This document shows, in pieces, positions 11,821 through 23,132 of a DNA stretch of 64,000 nt. The translations under genes were made by a program, and so were the position numbers. The notes beneath the pieces are model-generated. The model did no database searches, was not told the origin of the DNA, and saw nothing but the letters and a program-made list of their open reading frames with translations. Numbering within the stretch: position 1 is the stretch's first letter; every line of letters begins with the position of its first letter. Source of the DNA: Centroberyx gerrardi (Eukaryota > Chordata > Actinopteri > Beryciformes > Berycidae); contig NC_136008.1 of NCBI RefSeq assembly GCF_048128805.1, positions 16,719,572 through 16,783,571 on the forward strand, in the 5' to 3' direction.

Positions 11821-14800
11821 ATGAAGGGATACTCCGAGAAATGCAGCAATTTGGAAACCTATTTTGATAAGGGAAAGTGTGTGCAGTGTGATAAAAGATG
11901 GATAAAACCAGGTTATTATTATTATTATTATCATTATTATTATTATTATTAGCCTATTGCTGTTGTTGTTTTTGTTGTTGTTGCTGTTATTATTATCGTC
12001 ATCATCAATAGGAACTGAATTTTCCCCTAACTGTGGCTTTACTGACGACGGCGGACGACGTGAGACACCCTTCAGAAACTGCGCTGCAGGCAAAACTTTT
12101 AACAATGGCAGCTTCACGAAGTGTCAAAAATGTACATCTTGTCAAGCTGGGTATCAGACTGTGAGCAACTGTACCGCAACTACTGACAGCCAGTGTCGTC
12201 AACAGGAGCCCGGGTAAGAGGATGTCCATTACATGAGACTTACAGGGCTTTTGGAAAATGGCATTGCTGTTCTGGTAGCCTAGACGTTTCCCCACATGAT
12301 GGGAAACAATTTTACACAGCATACATACCAGGCAATGAATGACATTACAATGGAGGAATATTTTTCACAATTTAGGCCCAAATAGTTCGTGTTTTATCCA
12401 ATAAAAAGTAAATGATGATTTGGGTTGTCGGAAAAGTGGACACTAGCGCCACCTACAGATGGGAAACATGTCTAATTTTTGGTTTTCTACTCAGAACAAC
12501 AAACAACGAAGCTTCCAGTGTGACGGTGAGTTTGTTGTTTCTAAAGTTAACGTAGGTCTATTTGAATGTCATCTGTACAGGCAAGCAGTGGTTAAACAAA
12601 GAAAGATCCAGTAAATATTAGGAGGAGTGTTTGGCCTGCATTATCTCGTTTTTCTTTCTCTTCACAAGCCAAGTACAACATTCCCGGAGACCATGGTCGG
12701 TCTGCATAGTCCATCTATCCACTTTTTAGCGTTTCATTTTTGTTTTTTCATTGTGTAATATTAGGCTACTGTTGAGCATAGGCAAATATTATGTCAAGCC
12801 AGTCTTGTTTATTATTCATAATTTCCTAGAAACAGAAACCTATCCCTACTAGTTTTTTTCTTTTAGTTCTTTTTACAGTTATGCGTTCTTATGATCAGTG
12901 CCTAATTCTTATGTAATTGAATTGCATTGCCTGAGGTGGTTGAAAGAAAATGTTATGGACAGTCATGTTCATATTATCTATTCAACAAATACATTTTTCA
13001 TATTTCTAAAAGTCATTGCCTACTGGTACAAGAATATGTCTGTAGCCTACATAAACTTTTCTTCTAGCAATCTCAACCATTGCAACCATATGTGATAGGA
13101 TTGAATTTCCCGTCTGTAAAGGGATAATCTCCCAACCTTTAAGCGTTTACATGTTGAAATGCTGACCCTGTAAGGGCCCATGAGGGATTTCAGTATCACC
13201 ATTATGGGTGTGCACATAAATTCTTAAATATATAGGAAATACAATCTTAGCAGCTTTCAGATTCAAATTTATCTTACCCGAATAAACAGATCTAGTCTAG
13301 TTTATTCAAATAAACATTCCTAATGTAGACAAACTGTATGGCTTCAGATGCTGTGTTTAACTGCCACATACTGTCAAGTCCTTAGTGGGAGCTTGTCAAT
13401 CAAATGGGGAATGAGAAACACATACAGTTCAGTTTCTGTTTGGATTGAGAATGGGGCAGGTGGCTGTGCTGGTTCTGGATCAATGAGCTGAAAAGACTTT
13501 TTAGCTGTGAAAGTTCAACCATTGCAGCTTATACAGTCAAATAAAACTCCCTATGTTAGTTCATGTTGGTTTTATTTCATTTTCAGACAATACAAGCTTC
13601 CGGGTTTATATCCACTGCACTGACTACCTGTAACTTAGAATCTACACCTACTCCATGTAAGTTGCAGTCCACAGTTGCTGACACACCAACAGAACTATCT
13701 TTATATGCTAAAACGGAACTTCTTTTTCATTCTTTTGCAGGGGGAGTACCATTCATCATCATAACTTGTACCGTGGTTATCATGGCTGCATTATCTTGCT
13801 ACTTCATCTACAGGAAGAGGAAAAGAGGTTTGAGTAATAAGCATAAAGGTCAGCACTTTAGGAGACATTATTTGACTGATATATGGGTATTTAGTCTGAA
13901 ACATCTGTGAATCTAGTTCTACAGTATCTTTTCATTTGCTGCACATCTGGCTTTATGTTGACTTAAAAGCTTTTTCATTTCTACACTTGCTGATGTGACA
14001 AAGAAGTGACACCTGTGAACATGTATCATGCTGGATAATGATTTTGACATTCCTATCTTGTGTATGGAGGGCTGGGCGATATGGACAAAATGAATATCAT
14101 GATAATCATTGGAAATTATTTTGATATTGATGTATAATAATATCTGCTAACATATCCAAAATCACGTTAAATAATCAAATTGATGGTCATCACATTAAGG
14201 ATAAAACTGTAAAAACATTCAAAAAACATTCCCTGATTTGTGAGATTTTAATTAGTTTTTGCTTTTCTATTATTAATTTAGACAACAGAATTGTGTATCA
14301 CGATAATTCAATATTATTTCATCACGCTATTTTATTTTCTGAAGAAAAGTTGTGTGCTTGCTTAATGTATTTGTATAGCGCTTTTCTAAATACTCAAAGA
14401 TGCTTTACATACTAAACGACATACACAAAACACATAACAGACAATATCAATGAATAAGACAGAGAATAAAACATTTAAATAGTGAGAAAGACAAGAAAGT
14501 TAAAATTAAAAGACCAGGAGGCCGGAAGAAAGTTAGAGATCAAAAGCAGTTGTAAAAAGTGTGTGTTTTAAGGGATTTTTTTTTAACGTGGAGAGTGAGG
14601 AAGAGTCTCTGATGTCCTTTGGGAGAGAGTTCCAGAGGGAGGGAGCGGCAATCGAGAATCACCCCAGGTCCGGTGCTTGGTCCTGATGGGCGGGGACAGG
14701 GGGTTGCCGTCAGCAGACCGGAGGCTGCGGGTTGGGGGTGTGTCGGTGAAGGAGCTCGGTCAGATAGGGGGGAGCCAGGTTGTGGAGAGCTTTATAGGTG

Positions 14801-17800
14801 ATGAGGAGGAGTTTGAAATGAATTTGTTGTGGGACACGGAGCCAGTGGAGGTTTTGCAGGACGGGGGTGATGTGGTCCCGGGTGCAGTGAGTGAGTGAGT
14901 GACGAGTCACGGAGTTCTGGATGTGTTGAAGTTTTCTGAGGATTTTGGAGGATGTACCATAAACGATGCTGTTGCAATAATCCAGTCTGGGGGTGATGAA
15001 TGCATGGATGAGTGTTTCCGCTGCTGAGAAGGAGAGGGATGGACGGAGACGGGCAATGTTTTTGAGGTGAAAGAAGACTGTTTTGCTGACATGTTCAAAA
15101 CACAGGGTTTGGTCAAAGATGATGCCAAGGTTGCGGATGTGAGGGGAAGTGAGCACAGTGGAGCTGTCAGTGGTGAGGGAGATGTGGGTGGATTTGATGA
15201 GGGTTGGGGTGATGATTTCAGATTTGTCACAGTTCAGTTTGAGGAAGTTGGTTGAGGAAGACTTTATTTCCATGATGCAGTTGGTCAGGGGTGAGTGAGT
15301 GGCAGTGGTGATTGCTTTGGCGGAGATGTGTTGTATTAAAATCTCACGTGTACGTCGGTTTGGATAAAAGCGTCTGCCAAATGGGAAATTGTAATTGTAA
15401 TTGTAATGTAGAGCTGGGTGTCGTCAGCGTAGAAGTGGAACTGAAGCCCATGACGGCGGATTATGTGGGAAGGATGAAGAGGAGGGGGCCGAGCACTGAG
15501 CCTTGGGGAACACCTTGGGAGAGAGGAGCAGTGGAGGATTTGCAGTTGCTGATGCTGATGTTCTGGTGCCTGTCGGAGAGGTAGGATTTAAGCCAGGAGA
15601 GGGCAGTGCCGCTGATTTTGAAGGAGGTTTCAAGGCGGGTGAGGAGGATGGAGTGGTTGATGGTGTCAAATGCCGCACTGAGGTCAAGCTGGATGAGAAT
15701 ATTGAGGTAACCGGCATCAGAGGAGAGGAGAAGGACATTGGTGACTTTAAGGAGGACTGTTTCAGTGCTGTGTTTAGATCTAAATCCGGATTGGAATGGT
15801 TCATCCCGGTTATTGCAAGATAGGTGGGCTTTGAGTTGTGAAGCAACTGCACCTTCCAGTATTTTAGACAGGAAGGGGAGATTGGAGATAGGTCTGTAAT
15901 TACTGGGGATCTCTGGGTTGAGCCCAGGTTTTTTAAGGATGGGGGTGACAGCAGCAAGTTTGAGGGCAAGAGGGTTGGAGCCAGTAGTCAGGGGGGAGTT
16001 TATCGTTGTGGTGATGAGCGGACATATAGTGGGAAGACAGGCCTTGACAAGACTAGAGGGGATGGAGTCCAGGGTGCAGGTGGCAGTTTTCATTCCCAGC
16101 ATGAGGTCGGAAAGGTTCGTAGGGGAGTCTGGGGAGAACTGAGACGTGAGCTGCGTTTCATTAGTCATTTAACAAGCCCTCCTTCACTTCCCCTCGGCAC
16201 TTGGTAATACGTAGCACCATACGTAACGCGACTGGCCACTTGCAGAGCAGGGGGGCAGGGTCCGAGGGGGAGCAGAATATTTGAAACGGAACGCACAAGC
16301 AGGCCTAATAATTAATAATACGAATAAATAATAAAAATTACACAGAACAATGAGTAATGCAATATTGCAGATGAGTTAATTTCATAAATATGTCTAAATC
16401 CTCTAAATATTGTTTGTTTACTTGCATTTTTATTTATCACCTGTTCGTGCATCCTGGGAAATATGCGCTTGTGAAGTCTACATCGTTGTTGACTCAATTC
16501 CTCGGCCCTTGAAGGGTCGATCTCAGGAAGTTCACTTCAGTTATAAGAGTAATGGAACGGCACTTAAGATGGCGACGGGGGTTCCCCCGAGGGGAAGTGT
16601 CGAGGGGAAGTCAACAAGGGCCGGTTGAAACGACTAATGATACGCACCGAGGGACTGCCTAGTTAGAGGGGGGAACTTGAGAGAAGGGGGGACAGACGTA
16701 GGAGTGGCCAAATTGTTATAGATCTGTCTCTATTTTTGTTGAATGACAGGAAGGAGTTACATTTGTTGACTGTGAAAGATTGGGAAACGTTGTCCATAGG
16801 TTTGAGGAGTTTGTTTATTGTGGAAAATAGGACTTTGGGGTTACCAGAACCAGACTGTATGAGTTGAGAGTAGTAGGTGGAGTGGGCGTTGGAGAGGGCA
16901 TCTTTGTATTGTTGCAGATGATCTTTGTGGGCTTGGGTATGTGACGTTACTGTGAGACCTGGGGCTGTAGCCACAAACATTCTGAGAATCCTCTCAGAGA
17001 GCTCTTATCTTAGCCTAAAATTAGCCTAGCTTAGGAGTGATTTAGGAAAGTTCTCAGAGCAACTCTGAGCAAGGAATGGACAAGAACTTTTATCTTAGTG
17101 AGGAGATGTGGTCGACCCTGTTGCTAGGTGTGATGCTCTCTTTGGACGCTGTCATTGGTTGATCAAGAAAAATCAACACGCCTCTTTTTGTCATCCAGAA
17201 TGAACACAAGGAATCACACAAGATAAAACACAATTTACTCGATATTAACGCGTGGTTTGCTTATATCAAAAATAAAATAAAAATAGAGCTCATTGGACAA
17301 AATCTTTGAAAACCATACGAACGGTACTTTTTAATACTTGTACGGTCCTCACAGGTTGACGCATTATGCCTTTATTTGGGCGAATGCAGTAATGTAATTA
17401 TACTTTACTAATTTGATGTTAAGATTTGGTGAAAATGGCTCAAGACTCAGTAGTATTAGTATCATTTATAGACTATATTGGCAAGCCTATATGAATAGGA
17501 TTTTTAACATGAGTATATTGCAGATGATGCGGACGTGTGTCCCATCAGTGACCAGACAATACAGAGAAAACTCGCTATATCCATAGCTGCTGTTTTGTTG
17601 GTGCACGGTGCGCATGTCCAGTGGGAATTAAATAGGTTGCGTCACAATATGAGTCTGTGAAGGAGCTGTGATTGTTTGTGTGATTGTTCTACTATGTGGT
17701 TGCATAAACCTAAATTATCACTGCTGCACTGTTTGCCTGTTGCTAAATATCTTAACATTGTGATGACTTTATAACAATAGCATTAATGCGTCTTTTCTGC

Positions 17801-19702
17801 GTCTTTCAGCCATTTCCTCCTCTCCTTAAGAAACTCCTAAGCTCCTAAAAGTCCTCCTCTCTACTCTTAACAGTTTACTTTTATCTTTACTACGATTTAG
17901 TCTTACTTTTAAGGGAAATTCTTAGAAAACGTCATCACTCTCAGAGTTTTCTTAGAATTTCACCACTAGTAGTAGGAAGCTTTGTGGATACGGCCCCTGT
18001 GTTTTCTTGCGGAGTCTTTCGAGTTGACGTCCACGGGTTTTCATCTGACGAAGTTCGGGAGTGTAGGAGCGTGTTTTGGTTTTGAGGGGAGACAGCTGGT
18101 CACGGCAGGAGGAGAGTGTGTGGTTGTAGTAGATGATGAGGTCAGTGGGGGTAGAAGACGATACAGTAGGCTAAATGTAATTGTTTAAATTGCTTGTGAA
18201 TAAGTAAATAATACAGGCAAATACAATTATAGAATGATGTGTTAATTTAATTTCATCACTGTGCAATAATTTAATTTGATAGTGTTTTAATACTTCAATA
18301 TTTTATTTAATTGCATTTTATTTAATGTAACATTTACTTTTATTGATTTTATTTGATGCAACATTTAATCTAGTATTTTATTCAATCCAGCATTTCATTT
18401 GATAGCTATTTAATCGATTCAGTGTTTAATTTATTATTTTTGTTATTTCCACCCCTCATATCTCTCTCCCTCTCATGGGGTCTAACACAGATCAATTCAA
18501 AACTTGGAGGGACACTGAAAAATTGTCACCCATCAATGAAGAGTTTGCTGTCTTTAGGCAACCTGAGAGCAAGGACCTGGAGGACATCCTGAGTGAGTTC
18601 AAATGACACCAAGTGTACAATGAACAGCCCAACTTTTGAGTCAGCGTTTGATTTCAGCTTTATCAGTATTTATGAATAAAACATGCCATGTGTCCTACGC
18701 CATTGTTAAAACCCCCAATCAAGATATGAGTGTTATCGATAATGGCTAGGTATGAGCTTTATACATAGCCTTGTTCATACTTGAAAAGCTCTGTCAAAAT
18801 CTGTCAACTTTAGAGTAGAATACTTGCTTGCTCCCTGTGCTTTGGTTTATCTTTTGACTATTATCCTGTTCAAAGCAGTCTACTTTTCATTCTTAACCAT
18901 ACATTTCTTTAACTATCTTGATTCTCTCCTGTCCTATATTTTCATGCACTGCACTGGCACCCCTTACTCTTCTGATGGCTGTCAACCAGGCCGGTCCTCA
19001 CCGCACAACACTCTCTACTTACCCTGAAGCTCCTCCTTTCCAATATTTTGCTTCTGTATGCTGTGGGATTTTGAACTGGGTTGCTCCAAGGCACATTACA
19101 TGATCCATAGTCACAGAGGCAGCAGGGTGGCGTAGTGACCAGGGACTCAACTGGAGGACCTACAGTAGGTGCAAGCACCCAAGTTGGAAGGCATCCATCC
19201 TGCTGAAGTGCCTTTGAGCAAGTCACAAAATCTCAATTTGTGTCACGGGCGCTGTTCTGTAGCTGACTTTATGGAGGGGCAACTGAAAAGAAAATTTCCC
19301 TCTGGGCTTCAATAAAGTATTAGTACCACATTTTTATTACAATTTAACACCCCAACCATCTCTTTCTAAGGTCCAAAAGTCCAGTCAGCACCTTTGCAGA
19401 CAGTGCTGGACAACCTGGATGTTTTGGATGAGCTGGTGATCCTGCTGGATCCAGAGGGCCATGGTGTGAAGAACACTAGACACCTGGCATCTCACTGCTC
19501 CTTCTCCTCCAGCTGGATCACGTACACCTACTCCATGAAGGACAGCAAGAGCCCGCTGAAAACCGTGCTGGAGGGGGTCTGCACCAAGCACCCTGACTGG
19601 ACAGTAGGCCACCTGGCCAAAATGCTCCAAGAAATGGGACGCAATGACGCCATTGCAATTCTCACCAAACTCACGTTGAAAGGGTGGTGTAGCATCCCTT
19701 AA
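11821..19702 (+). CDS. igflr1: igflr1, IGF-like family receptor 1
   Basis: Exons in phase: about 11821-11911, 12012-12213, 12495-12525, 12669-12695, 13587-13656, 13741-13848, 18491-18592 and 19371-19702. The first two hold a TNFR-like cysteine-rich ectodomain (CSNLETYFDKGKCVQC, then CGFTDDGG...TPFRNC). This is followed by a Ser/Thr-rich stalk, a transmembrane helix (VPFIIITCTVVIMAALSCYF) with a basic RKRKRG stop-transfer, and a cytoplasmic C-terminal death-like fold (LDVLDELVILLDPEGHGV...HLASH, then ILTKL). These match human IGFLR1, a cell-surface receptor for IGF-like ligands. The gene lies tail-to-tail with kmt2b, as in human. The signal-peptide exon was not found: the ATG at 11821 gives only MKGYSEK before the first cysteine and an in-frame TGA lies upstream, so the 5' end is incomplete. 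The 27- and 31-base exons are the least certain. Confidence 0.8.
11914..11989. repeat. (TTA)n and (TTG)n low-complexity intron
   Basis: The 100-base igflr1 intron 11912-12011 consists almost entirely of TTA and then TTG/CTG triplets. It happens to read as a run of leucines in frame with the downstream exon. Confidence 0.85.
15335..15412. mobile_element. Short SINE-tail insertion within the LINE
   Basis: The segment contains TTGGATAAAAGCGTCTGCC followed by AAATG and GTAATT repeats. This is the widespread 3' tail shared by fish SINEs and L2-type LINEs. It interrupts the LINE-derived sequence, which resumes at about 15413 (GAGCTGGGTGTCGTCAGCG). Confidence 0.6.
16159..16639. mobile_element. 481 bp non-autonomous DNA element nested in the LINE
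   Basis: The left end reads CATTAGTCATTTAACAAGCC and the reverse complement of the right end reads CATTAGTCGTTTCAACCGGC. Both ends also share the ACTTCCCCTCG.CAC block further in, giving imperfect terminal inverted repeats of about 45 bases. LINE-coding sequence stops on one side and resumes on the other. I could not identify a target-site duplication, so the superfamily is open. Confidence 0.55.
16962..17996. mobile_element. 1.0 kb non-autonomous DNA element nested in the LINE
   Basis: The ends GGGCTGTAGCCACAAA and (reverse complement) GGGCCGTATCCACAAA are inverted repeats, with additional inverted similarity around CTCAGAG. A possible 3 bp duplication, CTG, flanks it (16959-16961 and 17997-17999). 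LINE-derived reading continues on both sides. A 3 bp duplication suggests a PIF/Harbinger relation, but CTG is not the usual TWA target, so this is tentative. Confidence 0.6.
18230..18440. repeat. AT-rich degenerate tandem repeat
   Basis: Variants of a roughly 25-35 base unit recur several times: TATTTAAT.GCA, CATTTA, TTTGAT. The unit length drifts. It lies about 50 bases before an igflr1 exon acceptor (18490). Confidence 0.5.
19118..19322 (+). mobile_element. tRNA-derived SINE fragment
   Basis: It starts GGCAGCAGGGTGGCGTAGTGA, a decayed tRNA-like box A region, continues with a degenerate box B region and the CTGAAGTGCCTTTGAGCAAG block common in fish SINEs, and ends in TTCAATAAAGTATT. It sits in the last igflr1 intron, about 50 bases before the final acceptor. 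Confidence 0.55.
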
Positions 19703-19828
19703 GGGGGTATGCAGTTACCAATTCATTATCAAAAGCTTCTTGCTTACTGTAATAGCTTCTGGCTAATGCTTACTGCTTCATATTACTACTTACAGTATTC
19801 CATTTTATACAACAGATTGATAATGTAA

Positions 19829-19834
19829 AATAAA
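19829..19834 (+). promoter_or_regulatory. igflr1: Poly(A) signal of igflr1
   Basis: AATAAA about 125 bases after the igflr1 stop codon on the + strand. It is the first canonical hexamer downstream of the stop. Confidence 0.55.
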
Positions 19835-19975
19835 TTAGTGGATGATGAAAATTTCACAAATTTATTTTCATATGTGTTCTCTCACCATTTATAACTTGTC
19901 ATTTAACCTATTCATTTGTTATAACCATTAAACTCATTTGGCTTTATTTGATGTCATACAAGAGTGATTTGATTT

Positions 19976-22525
19976 GTTCAAACATCTTAACATCTTTATT
20001 AAGCAAATAACATTATAAATAAAAAAGTGCATAGAAAATTAAACAGGTTTAGAAATATGTATACAACTATTTACAAACTCAGGGTTTATTTGTACATGGT
20101 AACAAAGACGTATATTTAAAGTTCACACATATTTTCTCATTTTTATGTCTTTTACACTTTTTATACTTTAAAATAACCCTACTATATATATGTATATATA
20201 ACATACAGCTTTCTGAACAGATTCTGGGAGAGATGGTCATGGTAACTTCAGGTTTTGACTAGTGCTTTGCATCCTTCATTGCACACACACATGCGCTCAC
20301 ACTCACACACATCCACACACGCCAGCTCTGCAGGACATTAAAACCAAGCTACTCTTAAATTATCATCCTTTTTTTTTTGCATTAGTATTCCCAAACATCT
20401 GTCTAAACAACTGAGGTAGAATCCTTGCAAGGAGTTGGGAGTGACTCTGCTCTCGTTTTCAGCTAGATGATTGACACAAGTTAATCTGGGCTCCATCCCA
20501 GTGATTGGACATGCAGGAAGGTAAGGAGACTAACCTCTGGACAACACTTGATTCCTACTGGAAATTTGTTCTAAAGAGGTTGTTGGAGAAAACAAAAAAG
20601 AAAAAGAAAAAATCAAATGAAGAGCGTGGGCTTGGGAGGGCAAACAGTGCTCACTTTACTCCTGTGGCTGATTCTAAGACCATCAGTACTCTGTCCATGA
20701 AATCTACCATAACCAAAACATAACATAAAAAACAAATCATTTAAAAAGACCTGCTTTAGAATAATTTCTCTCATAAAGGCTTAAATGCGTCACACAACTG
20801 TCCCGAAAGAAGATTCAAGTAAAATAGTGAAAAAAAGGACATCAATTGTAAACAAAAACAGGAAACAAATGGGGAAGATCTCCCAATACGCTAGACCGCC
20901 ACCATTTATACAAAGCACAAACAACTTTTACCATTCCAAAATTTGAATAGAAACATGAATAAATATAACTATTGATTTTAACAGTGTGTGGATTCAATTA
21001 TCCTCATGAATGACAGCATTGAACATCGACTAAGAACAATATTAAACATTATTTTAAGGTGCTGAGTGCATTCTTTCCAGCTCGATTACAGACTGAAAAA
21101 GTAGTTCTCTTGTGAGAAATGCTGCAATAGCGACATTTAGACCTTCTGCACCATGTTCTCAGGACAAGAAGTCTGGTTGGTGGAGCTGAATGCACACACT
21201 CAGTGGCGATGCTTTTTAACAGTGCTCTCCCTGATATGAGTTGACTGCAGGGGAAGTTTCAGAGAATAAGCAGAATTTGTATGTTGTTGGTTGATTACAC
21301 GTGCAACTACTACGGCAGCAAAAACTTATTGCAATAGGTAATCAGCATTTGCCATGAGAGTAATAAAATATATATTTAAAAAATAAAAAAAACTGATATA
21401 TTCACCTCAACTCTTCACTCTTGGCTTGGGTAGTGTTTGCTACATACACTGTACATCAACAAAAAAAGTTAAAGACAAGTTTCTGTCTGTCTTTAAATAT
21501 GACACTATTTGTTACTGATTGAAACCGTTACAATGAGATAACTATCCATTTCAATGCGAGACGGGAGACAAAGTGAAATTAGCAGACCTACAAGAGACAC
21601 TTTAAGACACTTTCTAGCCACGTGACTTGCAAGTACTGCTTGAGTGCATCCATTAAATGTACATGGTCTCAGCAGGGTAAATTAACGGTAAATGACTTTT
21701 GATTTGCTGGACATCTTAGTCAAGCATAAAAGATTAAAGACCCTTTCAAATCTTAGCACCACGGTTGTCTTATTATTAAGGAAAAAAATATGTCTAAAAA
21801 GAAATATCCACCAAGTGAGAAATGTTAAATATAAGATAAAATACACAAATGATGAATCAGGTTAGGGTGGGCATATGGCTCAAGAATTGAGTTCACCACC
21901 ATACGGGAAGGAGCTATATGATCCCATCACTGGAAGATGGAGCCATCATGATTACAAGTGTACTATAGACAGACATACCCTCCCCCCACCCCAAAATATG
22001 AATAAAACATATAAGGAATCTCTCAAAGCCTAGCTATAGGTTTTAGCAATGATTGAAACAGATAAGGCTTGATGTGTGTAAAGAAAACGTTGGTGCCATA
22101 AATATAGAACCAGGAAACCCCCAACTTTTGAATATCCTGTTCTCATGAACACCCACACCGCAATGGTAGCTACTTCCTCCATAATATTTGTCATCTAGTG
22201 ATCCTGCTCAGCCAGCTCTATATTTAAACTGTTCACTAGCAGGTGTATCTAGGCTATAGGCCATTGTGAACAAAAAGCAGGCAAGAAACTTAACAGTTCT
22301 ATTTTCTGTGCAGGTTCTTCTCCGTTTCTTATTTTCCAATCCATGCCTTCTCCATCTATCACTTCTGACCTACCAAAAGTTATTGGCCAACTCCTCTCCC
22401 AGTCTCATAGTGGCTAATTCCCCTGCTGTGCGGACTGCACTGCCACCCCAAGCCCAATCCAGTGACACCTTAATTTAAGGCTTAACTAGTAAACAGGATC
22501 CCCTTCTTTTCATACAAGGGATCTC
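19976..22525 (-). other. kmt2b: kmt2b 3' UTR
   Basis: About 2.5 kb downstream of the kmt2b stop has no coding signal and no recognised splice-joined exon. It ends near a - strand AATAAA (TTTATT on the + strand, 19995-20000), with no other gene before igflr1. The length suits a long vertebrate 3' UTR. The exact cleavage site is inferred. Confidence 0.5.
19995..20000 (-). promoter_or_regulatory. kmt2b: Candidate poly(A) signal of kmt2b
   Basis: TTTATT on the + strand is AATAAA for the leftward kmt2b transcript. It lies about 160 bases beyond the igflr1 poly(A) signal, so the two genes end nearly back to back. Further TTTATT hexamers to the left would make the transcripts overlap. Confidence 0.45.
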
Positions 22526-23132
22526 TCAGTTGAGGAAGCGCCGACATCGCCGAGCCCCACAGTTACAGCCGAGTTTGTTGCTGGCGTCTTCAATGGGAAA
22601 CTTGTAGTCATAGGTGAGTTCCTCTCCCCTATAGATCTTCCTAAGGGCAAAGATGACGATATGCTTCTGGCCTTCTACATTGATGACTCGTGAGTAGCAG
22701 TTAGGCTCACAGGAGTGGTTGATGAATCGTGCTGCATTGCCATGCATGGTTGCATCCACCACGTCAAAGTCATCAATGCGGAACATGTAACAGCCAATAC
22801 CCTACAAAAGCAATAAAAAAAACATTGTGGCATGAATACATCCTCTGACTTTTGTCGAAAAATTAAACATTTTTGATAACTGAGTGATATTAGAAGGAAA
22901 CAGTATGATCAAAGTCAAGGATAACTTTGGCAGAAACCTGAGAAGGCAGTAAACTACACTTTGCATAACTCTTAGGAATGGGAGGAGAGATGGATGACCA
23001 ACCTTGCCATCGTAGTACTTTTCCCTCTTGTCCGTGAGCACTGAGCGAATGACAATGCCTGCATATTCAATAACCATTTCCCCTGCTTCAATATTCCTCT
23101 TGCAGAACAGCCCACGCCCATGGATAGCAGAC
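22526..23132 (-). CDS. kmt2b: kmt2b exons 35-36: catalytic SET and post-SET domains
   Basis: Exons 23132-23003 and 22801-22526 encode residues 3774-3908. Visible motifs: [20 protein letters not shown] (start of SET, S-adenosylmethionine loop), [13 protein letters not shown] with the NHSC knot motif, [10 protein letters not shown], and the post-SET zinc site [13 protein letters not shown] at the very C-terminus. All catalytic and zinc-binding residues expected of the family are present, so the enzyme should be active. Confidence 0.95.

Larger units (their letters stand above)
14375..18130 (-). mobile_element. L2-like LINE, 5' truncated and decayed, inside an igflr1 intron
   Basis: The - strand carries consecutive pieces of a non-LTR reverse transcriptase. 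At 18130-18000 there is an upstream part; at 16960-16680 SNAHSTYYSQLIQSG and NPKVLFSTINKLL. At 16130-15465 lies the RT core (SNYRPISNLPFLSKILEG, SKHSTETVLLKVTN, LDLSAAFDTINH, LSQGVPQGSVLGPLLF); at 15270-14710 the C-terminal part (RLDYCNSIVYG, LQNLHWLRV, YKALHNLAPPYL). The 3' tail near 14375 reads TTTGTATAGCGCTTTTCTAA on the + strand. Frames are broken and the copy is interrupted by three insertions, so it is dead. This part fits the L2/CR1 group of LINEs. Confidence 0.75.

Noticed and set aside
11589-11867. Open frames with long Leu-Ser runs
   Set aside because: They are translations of the (TC)n microsatellite.
11957-12217. Open frame beginning MLLLFLLLLLLLLSSSSIG that looks like a signal peptide joined to the igflr1 ectodomain
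   Set aside because: The leucine run is the TTG/TTA triplet repeat of a 100-base intron, and GT-AG borders join the flanking exons in phase. It could only matter if the intron were retained, which I list as a check.
14619-15823. Several + strand open frames of 60-106 residues
   Set aside because: They are antisense to the LINE reverse transcriptase reading on the - strand.
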